Source: Achromobacter sp. AONIH1
GTDB taxonomy: Bacteria; Pseudomonadota; Gammaproteobacteria; Burkholderiales; Burkholderiaceae_B
Direction of reading: 5' to 3'
Assembly: GCF_002902905.1 (NCBI RefSeq)
Contig: NZ_CP026124.1
Location: 4,030,001-4,094,000 of the forward strand
Length of the DNA stretch: 64,000 bases
Positions 1-9,842 of the stretch are shown one piece after another; position 1 is the first letter of the stretch, and every line of letters begins with the position of its first letter. The notes below the pieces were generated by a model. The model ran no database searches. It was not told the origin of the DNA and was given only the letters and a program-made list of their open reading frames with translations. The position numbers and the translations under genes were made by a program.

Positions 1-717
1 GCCCTGAGCCTGGGCCTGGCCGCCTGGACCGCCGGTTCCGCCCACGCGCAGGAAACCATCCGCGCCGTCACCGACGCCACCTTCCCGCCGATGGAATTCG
101 TCAAGGACGGCAAGCGCACCGGCTTCGACATCGAGCTGGTGGAAGCCCTGGCCGGCGCCATGGGCAAGAAGGTCGAATGGATCGACATCGACTTCAAGGG
201 CCTGATTCCCGCCCTGCAGGCCGGCCGCGCCGACATCGCCGTGTCCGCCATCTACATCACGCCCGAGCGCAGCCGCGTGGTCGACTTCACCGACCCGTAC
301 TACGCCGGCGGCCTGGTCGTGCTGACCAAGAAGGACGGCCCGATCAAGACGCTCAAGGACATGGATGGCCGCAAGGTCTCGGTGCAGGTCGGCACCAAGT
401 CGGTCAACTACCTGAAGGAACACTTCCCGTCGGTGCAGCGCGTCGAAGTGGAAAAGAACCAGGAAATGTTCAGCCTGGTGCAGATCGGCCGCGCCGAAGC
501 CGCCGTGACGGGCAAGCCCGCCGCCAAGCTGTTCGCGCAAAGCACGCCGGACCTGACCGTGCTGACCGAGCAGGTCACCACCGAGGAATACGGCATCGCC
601 GTGCCCAAGAACAAGCCCGAGCTGACCCGCGACCTGAACGCCGCGCTGGCCAAGCTCAAGGCTGACGGCAGCTACCAGGCCATCGTCAACAAGTGGTTCG
701 AGGCCCCCGCGAAATGA
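1..717 (+). CDS. Amino-acid ABC transporter substrate-binding protein (5' truncated)
   Basis: The reading frame is already open at base 1, so the true start lies outside the window; 238 residues are visible. The first visible residues are the end of a Sec signal peptide, with a likely cleavage after Ala-His-Ala. The mature part follows the SBP_bac_3 pattern: an early FDIE segment, then the ligand-pocket region around 'RADIAVSAIYITPERS' and 'VDFTDPYY'. It would bind a polar amino acid or small amide in the periplasm and deliver it to the permease encoded next. The stop codon overlaps the next start (ATGA). The formimidoylglutamase at the end of the operon suggests histidine or a histidine breakdown product as substrate, but the sequence alone cannot fix this. 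Confidence 0.9.
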   Translation, partial: ALSLGLAAWTAGSAHAQETIRAVTDATFPPMEFVKDGKRTGFDIELVEALAGAMGKKVEWIDIDFKGLIPALQAGRADIAVSAIYITPERSRVVDFTDPYYAGGLVVLTKKDGPIKTLKDMDGRKVSVQVGTKSVNYLKEHFPSVQRVEVEKNQEMFSLVQIGRAEAAVTGKPAAKLFAQSTPDLTVLTEQVTTEEYGIAVPKNKPELTRDLNAALAKLKADGSYQAIVNKWFEAPAK

Positions 718-1388
718 ACCAGCCTTTGGATTTTTCCGCCGTCTTTGCCGACTTCGACGCGCTGCTGCGCGGCGCGCTGGTCAGCATCGAGGTGACCGCC
801 GGCGCCTTGCTGGTGGGCTGCGTCGTCGGCCTGCTGGTCGGCGTGGGCCGGCTCAACCCGCAGCGCCGCGTGATCTACAACCTGTGCAGCGTCTACCTGC
901 TGCTGTTCCGCGGCACGCCCCTGCTGGTGCAGCTGTTCATCTGGTTCTTCGGCCTGCCCCGGTTCGGCATCACGCTGCCGGCCTTCGTCTGCGGCGTGGT
1001 GGGCCTGGGCATGTACTCCGGCGCCTATGTGTCGGAAATCGTGCGCGGCGCCATCCAGTCGGTGGATCGCGGCCAGACCGAGGCGGCGCGCTCGCTCGGC
1101 ATGTCCTCGGGTCAGGCCATGCGCATCATCATCCTGCCGCAGGCGGTGGTGCGCATGATCCCGCCGCTGGGCAACGAGTTCATCGCGCTGATCAAGAACT
1201 CGGCGCTGGTGTCGCTGCTGACCATCCATGACCTGATGCACGAAGGCCAGAAGATCATCAGCGTGTCGTACCTGGCGCTGGAAACCTATCTGGTGGTGGC
1301 GCTGGTTTATCTGGTCCTGACCACGGTGGCCATGGTGATTCTGCGCAAGATCGAGCAACATCTGCGCGCCGGGGGGATGGTGCAATGA
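714..1388 (+). CDS. Amino-acid ABC transporter permease (HisM/GlnP family)
   Basis: 224 residues, integral inner-membrane permease of the polar amino-acid ABC uptake family. It has several hydrophobic segments, and the EAA-loop region is visible as '[22 protein letters not shown]', the site that docks the ATPase. The start at 714 is chosen because ATG overlaps the upstream stop as ATGA; a longer in-frame start at 693 would run back into the binding-protein gene. It also overlaps the downstream ATPase gene by 4 bases, so the genes are translationally coupled. One permease gene is present, so the channel is presumably a homodimer. Confidence 0.93.
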   Translation: MNQPLDFSAVFADFDALLRGALVSIEVTAGALLVGCVVGLLVGVGRLNPQRRVIYNLCSVYLLLFRGTPLLVQLFIWFFGLPRFGITLPAFVCGVVGLGMYSGAYVSEIVRGAIQSVDRGQTEAARSLGMSSGQAMRIIILPQAVVRMIPPLGNEFIALIKNSALVSLLTIHDLMHEGQKIISVSYLALETYLVVALVYLVLTTVAMVILRKIEQHLRAGGMVQ

Positions 1389-2170
1389 ACACCGCAACCA
1401 TGAATGAAATGATCCGCATCCGCGGCCTGCAGAAATCCTACGGCGACCACGCCGTGCTGCGCGGCATCGACTTCGATGTGCTGCCGTCGCAGGTGGTGGT
1501 GGTGATCGGGCCCAGCGGCTCGGGCAAGAGCACGCTGCTGCGCTGCTGCAACGGGCTGGAAGTGGCGCAGGGCGGCACCGTCCGCATCTGCGGCCAGACC
1601 CTGCAGGACAACGGCAAGATGCTGCCCGAGGCGCAGCTGAACCAGCTGCGCATGCAGGTGGGCATGGTGTTCCAGGGCTTCAACCTGTTCCCGCACCTGT
1701 CGGTGCTGGACAACGTCACGGTCGGTCCGCGCAAGCTGCGCGGCATGGGCCGCGACGAGGCCCACGCGCTGGCCGAGGACCTGCTGACCAAGGTCGGCCT
1801 GAGCCAGAAGATGAACGCCATGCCGGCCAGCCTGTCCGGCGGCCAGAAGCAGCGCGTGGCCATCGCCCGCGCGCTGGCCATGCAGCCCAAGGTCATGCTG
1901 TTCGACGAGCCGACTTCGGCGCTGGACCCGGAACTGGTGGGCGAAGTGCTGCAGGTCATGAAGCTGCTGGCCCGCGAGGGCATGACCATGATGGTGGTCA
2001 CGCACGAAATGGGCTTCGCGCGCGACGTGGCCGACGTGGTGGCGGTGATGGACGGCGGCGTGATCCTGGAATCCGGCTCGCCCGACGTGATCTTCACCCA
2101 GCCGCGCGAGGCGCGCACCCGCGCCTTCCTGCAGGCCGTGCTGAACAACGGCCAGGGAGAGCAGGCATGA
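1385..2170 (+). CDS. Amino-acid ABC transporter ATP-binding protein (GlnQ/HisP family)
   Basis: 261 residues. Walker A is GPSGSGKST (about residues 42-50), the ABC signature is LSGGQKQR (about 150-157), Walker B is VMLFDEP (about 170-176), and the switch histidine lies in VVTHEMG. This is the cytoplasmic ATPase of the import complex made with the two genes upstream. The first ATG (1385) overlaps the permease stop; an internal ATG six codons on is possible but less well placed. It overlaps the following hutG-like gene by 4 bases, which places the hydrolase in the same transcript. Confidence 0.95.
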   Translation: MNTATMNEMIRIRGLQKSYGDHAVLRGIDFDVLPSQVVVVIGPSGSGKSTLLRCCNGLEVAQGGTVRICGQTLQDNGKMLPEAQLNQLRMQVGMVFQGFNLFPHLSVLDNVTVGPRKLRGMGRDEAHALAEDLLTKVGLSQKMNAMPASLSGGQKQRVAIARALAMQPKVMLFDEPTSALDPELVGEVLQVMKLLAREGMTMMVVTHEMGFARDVADVVAVMDGGVILESGSPDVIFTQPREARTRAFLQAVLNNGQGEQA

Positions 2171-3114
2171 GCACGCCGCAACTGGACGCCAGCGTCTGGG
2201 TGGCGCGCGACGACAGCGCCGAGCGCGGCGACACGCGCCGCCTGGCGCACATCGTGCGCGCCTACGACGGCCAGGCCAAGGCGGGCGAGGGCGTATTGCT
2301 GGGCTTCGCCTGCGACGCCGGCGTGGCCCGCAACCAGGGCCGCGTGGGCGCGGCGGCCGGCCCGGCCGGCATCCGCAAGTTCCTGGCCGGCCTGCCGGCC
2401 CATGGGCTGACGCGGCTGCTGGACGCCGGCGACGTGGCCTGCGAGGGCGACGCGCTGGAAGCGGCGCAGGACGCGCTGGGCCAGCGCGTGGCCGCGCTGC
2501 TGGGGCAGGGCGCCCGCCCGCTGGTGCTGGGCGGCGGCCATGAGATCGCCTGGGGCAGCTTCCAGGGCCTGGCGCGCTGGCTGGAGTCGCGCGGCGACGA
2601 CGGCGCCGTGCTGGTGCTGAACCTGGACGCGCACTTCGACCTGCGCACCGGCCGGCCCGGCAGCTCGGGCACGCCGTTCGACCAGATCGCCAGCTACTGC
2701 CAGGAACGCGGCCGCAAGCTGCAGTACGCCTGCCTGGGCGTGTCGCGGCTGGCCAATACGCCGGCGCTGTTCGCGCGCGCCGACGAAGTGGGCGCGGTCT
2801 GGGTCGAGGACCGCGACATGGGCGAACGTCACCTGCCGGAGCGCCTGGCGCAGCTGGACAGCCTGCTGGCGGCGGCCAGCCATGTGTACCTGACCATCGA
2901 CCTGGACGTGCTGCCCGCGGCGGTCATGCCCGGCGTGTCGGCGCCCGCGCCTTACGGCGTGCCGATGGCGGTGGTCGAGGAAATCGCGTTGCGCGTGAAG
3001 GCCAGCGGCAAGCTCCGGCTGGCCGATATGGCCGAGTACAACCCGCGTTTCGACGTGGACGGCCACGGCGCCCGCGCGGCGGCGCGGCTGGCCTGGCAGC
3101 TGCTGTCGGCCTGA
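2167..3114 (+). CDS. hutG: Formimidoylglutamase (HutG-type, arginase/ureohydrolase family)
   Basis: 315 residues with the manganese-binding signatures of the arginase fold: GGGHE (about residues 120-124), DAHFDLR (about 154-160) and the late IDLDVLP block. Family members hydrolyse N-formimino-L-glutamate to glutamate and formamide in histidine breakdown; related enzymes are agmatinase and arginase. The N-terminal region '[20 protein letters not shown]' is typical of formimidoylglutamases. Its start overlaps the ABC ATPase stop (ATGA), so uptake and hydrolysis are probably coupled. No other hut gene lies in the window, so the specific substrate is inferred. A rho-independent terminator follows. 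Confidence 0.85.
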   Translation: MSTPQLDASVWVARDDSAERGDTRRLAHIVRAYDGQAKAGEGVLLGFACDAGVARNQGRVGAAAGPAGIRKFLAGLPAHGLTRLLDAGDVACEGDALEAAQDALGQRVAALLGQGARPLVLGGGHEIAWGSFQGLARWLESRGDDGAVLVLNLDAHFDLRTGRPGSSGTPFDQIASYCQERGRKLQYACLGVSRLANTPALFARADEVGAVWVEDRDMGERHLPERLAQLDSLLAAASHVYLTIDLDVLPAAVMPGVSAPAPYGVPMAVVEEIALRVKASGKLRLADMAEYNPRFDVDGHGARAAARLAWQLLSA

Positions 3115-3142
3115 GCGTTAGCGGGACCGCCTGAAAAGGCAA

Positions 3143-3175
3143 GGGCGGCCGCTGCGCGAGCAGGCCGCCCTTTTT
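3143..3175 (+). terminator. Rho-independent terminator of the ABC-hutG operon
   Basis: An 8-bp stem GGGCGGCC / GGCCGCCC (3143-3150 and 3163-3170) with a 12-base loop, followed at once by TTTTTCTT. It lies 28 bases after the hutG stop. Confidence 0.85.
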
Positions 3176-3231
3176 CTTGTGCGCGGCGCGCGGAGCCGGC
3201 AGGTTGCGCGCGCCGTTCCCGTCTCAGCCCG

Positions 3232-4899
3232 TCAGACCGGCGGCGTCAGCGGAATCGACATCTGGTGATGGAACAGATTGTCGGGATCCACCGAGCGCTT
3301 GGTCGCGATCAGCTGGTTGACCTTGTTGCCGTAGTACAGGTGCAGCCAGCCCGGATCGATCTGCGCGTGGGTCTGGTTGGTGTACTTCATATCCACGTCC
3401 GGGTAGTTGATGTAGCACCCTTCGAACGGGGAGCCGGGCTGATAGACGGGCTTGCCGCCATACTGCCCGAAGTACTCGTCGTACAGGTCCGAGATCCACT
3501 TCAGATAGAACGCATCGTCGGCTGGATCGGTCCAGTAGACCTGGAACTGCGACTTCAGCAGCGAGGAACGCTGCGGGACGCTGGTGGGGTTGAGCGTTTC
3601 GTCGTTGCGGTTGATGCGGCCGCCATACGAATCGATCTGCACCAGAGCCTGGTTCAGGCGCGGGTCGGCCGTGCCGTTCAGGTACTCCCACATGGCGGTG
3701 ATTTCCACGTCGGTGAAGTTGGCGCGGTGGTACGCGGACTTGTACTTGCCGCGCTGGTTGCTGCCCGAGCCGTTGATGTTCTGCGTCAGCCACAGCCAGT
3801 CCATCAGCCGCGCGTCCTGCACCGGGTGGGACAGGTCCAGCGGCGCTTCGGTCAGGCGCCGCGTCGGTCCGAGCCAGTTGGCCTCGATGTTGATGCTGGG
3901 CACCGTGGCGGCGGCCGCGTTCATCGCGTTGACGAAGTTGATGAAGGGCTGGTCGCGCGCGCCGCCGACCTTGCCGTCCGTGCCGGTGTACTGGATGTTG
4001 AGCACGATGTCGCCGGTGGAGCGGTGCTGCACCTTCAGCAGCGTGAACAGTCCGCCGTTGGCCTTGGCCGGGTCGGAGCTGTTCCAGTCGGCGTCATTGT
4101 CCGCGAACCACTGGTAGTAGGCCTTCATGAAGCGGCCGAAGGCGGCCTTGCCGGTGGCGCCCGTGCCGAACGAGGCCCAGGGATACGACAGCGACAGCCA
4201 GTAGGCCTGTTGCGGCGCGACGGGCAGTTCCGCGAAGTAGTAATTCAGGATGATGCCGTAGTTGCCGCCACCGCCGCCACGGCACGCGATGAACAGGTCG
4301 CGGTCGGTGCCGACGCTGGCCAGGTTGACGTGCTTGGCGACCAGGGCGTTCTGGCCCGGGCCCTTGGGCACCAGGATGTCCACGCCCGACAGCCAATCGA
4401 CCGTCAGGCCCTGCAGGCGCGACAGCAGGCCATAGCCGCCGCCGACGATGTGGCCGCCAGCGCCCACCGAATAGCACGAGCCGCCGGGCAGGGTCCGGTT
4501 GGCCGACTTGTACAGATTGACGTAGCCGTCCCAGTTCTGGTTGCCGGCGGCGGCCGAGAACTTGTAGCGCGCCGAAGCGTTCCAGGGCGAGGATACGTCG
4601 CCGGCCTCGCTGTAGCGCAGGCCCGTCACCAGGCCGATGTCGATGATGGCAAGGGACTTGCCGTGGTCCTCGGGCAGCTTGTTCGCCACGAAGCCTTCGT
4701 AGCAATGGCCGCCGCTGCGCACCGTGATGCGGCAGCCCTTGGCCAGCGCGTCGTTGGCGGCAGCCAGGACCGATTGCGCATCGTGGCAGACATAGATCGC
4801 GTCCGCACCCTCGCCGGTGGTGGGGAAACGCAGGTTGAAACCCTTTTGCAGGGTTCGGTAGCGCTGGTCATCGTTATTGACAAAGACAAAATCCGACAT
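3232..4899 (-). CDS. FAD-linked oxidase of the berberine-bridge-enzyme family
   Basis: 555 residues. The N-terminal FAD-binding domain contains RSGGHCYEG, whose His is the usual 8-alpha-histidyl attachment site, and a later GGSCYSVGAGGH segment with the Cys expected for the second (6-S-cysteinyl) bond, so a bicovalent flavin is likely. The C-terminus has the BBE-type NYPD-VDMKYTNQ...YYG...L region. Such enzymes oxidise sugars, alcohols or aromatic compounds using oxygen. No signal peptide is seen. The start at 4899 has a GAGG ribosome site six bases upstream. It stands alone, divergent from gdhA, with tandem repeats just upstream. The substrate cannot be told from sequence. Confidence 0.85.
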   Translation of the reverse strand: MSDFVFVNNDDQRYRTLQKGFNLRFPTTGEGADAIYVCHDAQSVLAAANDALAKGCRITVRSGGHCYEGFVANKLPEDHGKSLAIIDIGLVTGLRYSEAGDVSSPWNASARYKFSAAAGNQNWDGYVNLYKSANRTLPGGSCYSVGAGGHIVGGGYGLLSRLQGLTVDWLSGVDILVPKGPGQNALVAKHVNLASVGTDRDLFIACRGGGGGNYGIILNYYFAELPVAPQQAYWLSLSYPWASFGTGATGKAAFGRFMKAYYQWFADNDADWNSSDPAKANGGLFTLLKVQHRSTGDIVLNIQYTGTDGKVGGARDQPFINFVNAMNAAAATVPSINIEANWLGPTRRLTEAPLDLSHPVQDARLMDWLWLTQNINGSGSNQRGKYKSAYHRANFTDVEITAMWEYLNGTADPRLNQALVQIDSYGGRINRNDETLNPTSVPQRSSLLKSQFQVYWTDPADDAFYLKWISDLYDEYFGQYGGKPVYQPGSPFEGCYINYPDVDMKYTNQTHAQIDPGWLHLYYGNKVNQLIATKRSVDPDNLFHHQMSIPLTPPV

Positions 4900-4927
4900 G
4901 AGATCCTCTATGTTTTAAGGGTTCATA

Positions 4928-4972
4928 AGGGTCTTCAGACGCTAGGTCTTCACATGCAAGGTCTTCACATGC
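4928..4972. repeat. Tandem 14-bp direct repeats upstream of the flavin oxidase
   Basis: AGGTCTTCACATGC occurs exactly at 4944-4957 and 4959-4972, with a diverged third copy (AGGGTCTTCAGACGC) starting near 4928. The period is about 15 bases. They lie 29-73 bases upstream of the oxidase start codon, so they could be a regulator-binding array or a slippage product. Confidence 0.6.
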
Positions 4973-5203
4973 GACCGGACTCCCGCCTGGCGGCGGAATG
5001 ACTCGCACACGCTATCCCCAGCCGGTCGCCGGGGACCTGCGCATTGTGCGGGATCAGGGTGACGGATTCAACGCTGTGCGACATGCCTGCGGAGGATGGA
5101 CGCTGGCGCCGCCGCGCACTAGGATAGGCAGGGCGGGAAGCCGCCTGAGGGCAGGCGCGGGACGGACGCGGGTCCGCCTTTCGGAAGGCTCCGATTTACA
5201 TAT

Positions 5204-5239
5204 GTCCCCATTTAAAATATTTTCATTAAAAATGGGGAC
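5204..5239. promoter_or_regulatory. Inverted repeat upstream of gdhA, possible operator
   Basis: Perfect 10-bp arms GTCCCCATTT (5204-5213) and AAATGGGGAC (5230-5239) around a 16-base AT-rich spacer. The repeat ends 51 bases before the gdhA start. There is no T-run, so an operator or a 5' leader stem is more likely than a terminator. Confidence 0.5.
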
Positions 5240-5290
5240 GATATAAGTTTCGTGGATAAAATGGCGCAACTTTGTCAGGAGAGCCAGCTC

Positions 5291-6580
<1,290 letters not shown>

Positions 6581-6663
6581 TACCCGAACTGGCGGGACGC
6601 CGTCAGGCGCCCCGCCGGGGAGCAGGAGGAAGACAATAAGGAGATCGCCCCGCAATGAACTGA

Positions 6664-6703
6664 CCCCCGAAAGTTGGACGAACTCCAACCTTCGGGGGTT
6701 TTT
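6664..6703 (+). terminator. Terminator-like hairpin in the left IS end, upstream of orfA
   Basis: A 15-bp stem with one mismatch (6664-6678 with 6684-6698) and a 5-base loop is followed by TTTTT (6699-6703); the orfA ATG is at 6706. It can stop transcription entering from gdhA. Its 3' arm GGGGG also covers the region where a ribosome site for orfA would lie, so external transcripts would translate orfA poorly. Confidence 0.7.
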
Positions 6704-6705
6704 AC

Positions 6706-7236
6706 ATGACGAAATACGAAGCGGGTTTCAAGCTCAAGATCGTCAAGCAGTATCTGTCAGGGCCGCTGGGTTTGAAGGCGTTGGCGGCTGAGCATGGTGT
6801 GGGCCATGGGACGGTCAGGAGCTGGGTGAATAGTTACCGGGCGCACGGTCTGCCAGGGTTGCGCCGCAAGAGCGCGAGTTATGACGAGGCGTTCAAGCTG
6901 AAGGTACTCAAGCGGATGTGGCGCGAGCAGTGGTCACAGACGCAGACGGCGGCGGCATTCGACATACGCTGCGCGGCGCATATTGGTAAGTGGGCACGCC
7001 AGTATCATGCTGGAGGTATCGACGCGCTGCGTCGCCTTCGTACAGGCCGTCCCAAGACCATGAGCAACAAGCCACCCCAGCCCCAAGCTCCAGCCGCCGA
7101 CCTGGACGATAAGCAGATCATTGCCCGGCAGAATCAGGAGTTGATTGAACTGCGCGCCGAGGTCGCGTACTTAAAAAAACTCGATGCCTTGATCCAGGAA
7201 AAGCGTGCGGCTGCGCGCAAAAAGCGCAAGCCGTGA
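6706..7236 (+). CDS. IS3-family transposase OrfA
   Basis: 176 residues with two successive helix-turn-helix segments (about residues 5-45 and 55-105), then a Pro/Gln linker and a C-terminal leucine-zipper-like helix ending in a basic tail. This is the DNA-binding and dimerising part of the transposase. A run of seven A (7173-7179) lies near the end; a -1 slip there leads into the orfB frame, which is open from the slip site to the orfB start, so an OrfAB fusion transposase can be made. The stop overlaps the orfB GTG start as GTGA. Confidence 0.93.
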   Translation: MTKYEAGFKLKIVKQYLSGPLGLKALAAEHGVGHGTVRSWVNSYRAHGLPGLRRKSASYDEAFKLKVLKRMWREQWSQTQTAAAFDIRCAAHIGKWARQYHAGGIDALRRLRTGRPKTMSNKPPQPQAPAADLDDKQIIARQNQELIELRAEVAYLKKLDALIQEKRAAARKKRKP

Positions 7237-8069
7237 CTGGGTTGAGGCCACAGTACCCGTTGGCGGCCTTGCTCAAGGCGTCGGGCTTGGCGCGCAGCAC
7301 GTATTACTACCAGGCCAGGCAGGCCCAGGCCGCTGACAAGCATGCCGAACTCAAAGGCAGAATCGGGGCTGTCTACGCGCATCACAAGGGGCGCTATGGC
7401 TACCGGCGCATCACCGCGACCTTGCGCCAGGCAGGCCAGTGCGTGAATCACAAGACGGTGCAGAAGCTGATGCAGGTGCTCGGGCTGAAATCCTTGGTAC
7501 GCCCGAAGAAATATCGCTCGTATCGAGGCGGCCCTGCCCTAATGGCACCGAATCTGTTGGCGCGCCAGTTCGTGGCCGACAGGCCGAACCAGAAATGGGT
7601 AACCGATGTGACCGAGTTCAACGTTCGCGGCCAAAAACTCTATCTGTCACCGGTGATGGATCTGTACAACGGTGAGATCCTGGCCTACGAAACCAGTCGT
7701 CGACCGATGTTCAAGCTCGTGGGGGCTATGCTCAAGAAAGCGCTCGCTCGGCTCAGCCCCACCGACAGACCCGTCTTGCACTCCGATCAGGGCTGGCAGT
7801 ATCAGCAGTTCAACTACCGTCAGATGCTGGAGGCCCGATCGATAACGCAGAGCATGTCACGCAAGGGAAACTGCCTGGACAACGCGGCCATGGAAAGTTT
7901 CTTCGGCACCCTCAAGGCGGAGTTCTTCCATTTGAATCGCTTCGACAATATCGACCAATTGGAAGCCGGTATCCGGCGATACATCAGGTACTACAACCAC
8001 GACCGCATCAAGCTCAAGCTAAAAGGCCTGAGCCCGGTGCAATACCGAACTCAGGCCTTCGGGCTTTAG
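7233..8069 (+). CDS. IS3-family transposase OrfB (DDE catalytic domain)
   Basis: 278 residues. After an HTH_21-like N-terminal region (about residues 40-95) comes the retroviral-type integrase core. The three acidic residues are in TDVTEF, HSDQG and MESFFGTLK, with exactly 35 residues between the second Asp and the Glu (DD35E). The start is a GTG overlapping the OrfA stop, but the functional product is expected to be the frameshifted OrfAB. No truncation or stop is seen. Confidence 0.95.
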   Translation: MTGLRPQYPLAALLKASGLARSTYYYQARQAQAADKHAELKGRIGAVYAHHKGRYGYRRITATLRQAGQCVNHKTVQKLMQVLGLKSLVRPKKYRSYRGGPALMAPNLLARQFVADRPNQKWVTDVTEFNVRGQKLYLSPVMDLYNGEILAYETSRRPMFKLVGAMLKKALARLSPTDRPVLHSDQGWQYQQFNYRQMLEARSITQSMSRKGNCLDNAAMESFFGTLKAEFFHLNRFDNIDQLEAGIRRYIRYYNHDRIKLKLKGLSPVQYRTQAFGL

Positions 8070-8199
8070 CTGACCGTCCAACTTCTGGGGGTCAGTTCAC
8101 AAGGGGCGATCTTCATTTGGGCGGCCGGCGCGCTTGCGTCGGCCCGTCCGCCGGCGCCGCCTCGGGGGCTCAGGCCGGCGCGTCGGCCGGCCGGCGCGA

Positions 8200-9012
8200 T
8201 CAGGACGCCGGCAGCAGCTCGGGCTTGAGGATGCCGCGCAGTTCCGAGTATGGAATGCTGATCTCCGGTTCGCCCTGCGCGTAAGGCGCGATCGAATAGG
8301 CCGGATACTTGATGACCATGCCGTCGCGGGTCAGCGCGTAGTTGTCGTTCTCCTGGAACGGCCACATCTTGTCGTAGGCCGCCGGGTCGCGGCGGGCCTC
8401 GGCGTTGCCCTGCAGCCATTTGGCGTGGGCCCGGCGCAGCGCGGCCACGTATTCGGCGCGGCGGCCGGGAATCAGCGCCTCGTCCAGCGCCATCACGCGG
8501 CCTCGCCCCAGCTCCCAGTTCAGGAACTGGGTGGCGGGAATGCCGTGGGCCGAACCCGTCAGGAACTGCTCGGTGTGCAGCTCGATGGCGACGACGCCGC
8601 CGACCGTGTCGCGCACGCGCGCCTTGAAGTAGGTGGCATCGCGCGGACGCGCGGTCTGCCAGAAATACTGCGTGTATTCCGACAGCGTTTCATAGGGGCC
8701 GCGGCGCTGGGCGTCGGTGCCGGTCATGTAGGCCAGCACGTGGTCGACCAGCGCCGTCAGCTTGGGTATGCCGGGGAAGGCCACGCTGTCGATCTCGATG
8801 CGCGGGCAGTCGCCCTTGCAGTCGGGCTTGTTGGACGCCCACTTGATGCGCTCGGTGGCCAGGTCGCCCACTTTCTCCGGGGTTGAAGACGTAGCGGCGG
8901 GCGCGGCCAGCGTGATGTTGGCGGGCGGCGAACTGCCGCAGCCCGCCAGCCCCAGCGCGGCGGCCAGGGACAGGACGCCAGCCGCGCCTCGGTGCGTGAA
9001 CGTGCGACGCAT
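8200..9012 (-). CDS. Lipoprotein with RsiV-like DUF3298 domain
   Basis: 270 residues from 9012, chosen because a GGAGG ribosome site precedes it by nine bases; a start 23 codons earlier lacks a signal peptide. The N-terminus is a lipoprotein signal ending in LAGC (lipobox), so the protein is probably membrane-anchored in the periplasm. The body shows the DUF4163/DUF3298 pattern, including 'TGSAHG' and a late 'MVIKYPAYSIAPYAQG' block ending in a Tyr-Ser-Glu-Leu segment. RsiV binds lysozyme, but many DUF3298 proteins have no known role and I assign none. It converges on gdhA across the split terminator. Confidence 0.75.
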   Translation of the reverse strand: MRRTFTHRGAAGVLSLAAALGLAGCGSSPPANITLAAPAATSSTPEKVGDLATERIKWASNKPDCKGDCPRIEIDSVAFPGIPKLTALVDHVLAYMTGTDAQRRGPYETLSEYTQYFWQTARPRDATYFKARVRDTVGGVVAIELHTEQFLTGSAHGIPATQFLNWELGRGRVMALDEALIPGRRAEYVAALRRAHAKWLQGNAEARRDPAAYDKMWPFQENDNYALTRDGMVIKYPAYSIAPYAQGEPEISIPYSELRGILKPELLPAS

Positions 9013-9059
9013 AGACAGGAACCTCCAGGTAAAACGGGGCAATACCAAGGCGACCGCGC

Positions 9060-9842
9060 TCAGGGCACGACCGCCGTCCACTCGGCCGTCGAGAACTTCT
9101 CGTCGGCCTGGGCCTGCGCGCGCGCCAGCGTCGCCTCGCCGATCTGGCCGGGGCTCAGGCGGTGCAGGCCGGCGAAGGTGTCCACCATGCGCTGGATCAC
9201 ATCGGCGCGCGCCAGGCCCGTCTGCGTGCGCAGCGGGTCGACGCGCTTCTTCGCGCTGGTGGTGCCTTTGTCCGACAGCTTCTCGCGGCCGATGCGCAGG
9301 ACCTCCACCATTTTATCGGCGTCGATGTCATAGGCCATGGTGACGTGGTGCAGCACCGCGCCGGAACGCCGCGCCTGCGCCGCGCCGCCGATCTTGCCCA
9401 GGTCCGAGGCGATGTCGTTCAGCGGCTGATACCAGGCCTTGATGCCCAGGCTCTTCAGCGCTTCCAGCACCCAGGCGTCCAGGAAGGCATAGGACTCCTG
9501 GAAGCTCATGCCCTGCACCAGCGCCTGCGGCACGCTCAGGGAATAGGTGATGGAATTGCCCGGCTCCATGAACATGGCGCCGCCGCCGCTGACCCGCCGC
9601 ACCACGGTGATGCCGTGGCGCTGCGCGCCGTCGGGGTCGACCTCGTTCTTGAGCGACTGGAAGCGGCCGATGACGACGGCCGGCTCGGCCCATTCCCAGA
9701 TGCGCAGCGTGGGCGGGCGCAGCCCGGCGCCGACCTCGTCGGTGATGGCCGCGTCCAGCGCCATGTGCAGCGCCGGCGGCTGCGGGCCTTCATGGATCAG
9801 CTGCCAGTCGTAGTCGTTCCAGTCGCTGCGGTTCGCGCTCAT
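9060..9842 (-). CDS. lplA: Lipoate-protein ligase A family, catalytic domain
   Basis: 260 residues. The BPL/LplA catalytic fold is shown by RRVSGGGAMF (about residues 86-95), the acyl-binding loop of this family, followed by 'NSITYSL' and a 'GKIGGAAQARRSGAVLHH' block with the lysine that contacts the adenylate. It should attach lipoate (or an analogue) to a carrier lysine. The usual C-terminal accessory domain is absent from this chain and is encoded by the gene just upstream, which overlaps it by 4 bases. The start at 9842 uses this ATGA overlap. Confidence 0.82.
   Translation of the reverse strand: MSANRSDWNDYDWQLIHEGPQPPALHMALDAAITDEVGAGLRPPTLRIWEWAEPAVVIGRFQSLKNEVDPDGAQRHGITVVRRVSGGGAMFMEPGNSITYSLSVPQALVQGMSFQESYAFLDAWVLEALKSLGIKAWYQPLNDIASDLGKIGGAAQARRSGAVLHHVTMAYDIDADKMVEVLRIGREKLSDKGTTSAKKRVDPLRTQTGLARADVIQRMVDTFAGLHRLSPGQIGEATLARAQAQADEKFSTAEWTAVVP

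Larger units (their letters stand above)
4900..5290. other. Divergent intergenic region between the oxidase gene and gdhA
   Basis: About 390 bases without a convincing gene. The side near the oxidase start carries tandem repeats (4928-4972); the side near gdhA is locally AT-rich and carries a 10-bp inverted repeat (5204-5239). It should hold the promoters of both genes. An open frame across 4998-5246 has no recognisable protein features. Confidence 0.6.
6656..8099 (+). mobile_element. Complete IS3-family (IS150-like) insertion sequence, 1444 bp
   Basis: The ends match as imperfect inverted repeats: the left end reads TGAACTGACCCCCGAAAGTT and the right end, in complement, TGAACTGACCCCCAGAAGTT, both continuing GGAC. 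A 3-bp direct duplication CAA flanks it (6653-6655 and 8100-8102). It encodes orfA and orfB with an A7 slippery run. Both frames are intact, so the copy may be active. The 3-bp target duplication and long two-HTH OrfA fit the IS150 subgroup. It inserted in the loop of the gdhA terminator. Confidence 0.95.
6642..8112. terminator. gdhA terminator hairpin, split by the insertion sequence
   Basis: Left arm AGATCGCCCC (6642-6651) and right arm GGGGCGATCT (8103-8112) are perfect reverse complements and now lie on either side of the IS. Removing the IS and one copy of its 3-bp target duplication restores a 10-bp stem with a GCAA loop followed by TCATTT. It sits between the convergent gdhA and the lipoprotein gene ending at 8200, as a bidirectional terminator would. 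Confidence 0.75.

Noticed and set aside
3265..5001. Long plus-strand open frame opposite the flavin oxidase
   Set aside because: Shadow of the GC-rich coding strand: composition is Arg/Val/Ala-rich with no domain, while the minus strand shows a clear oxidase.
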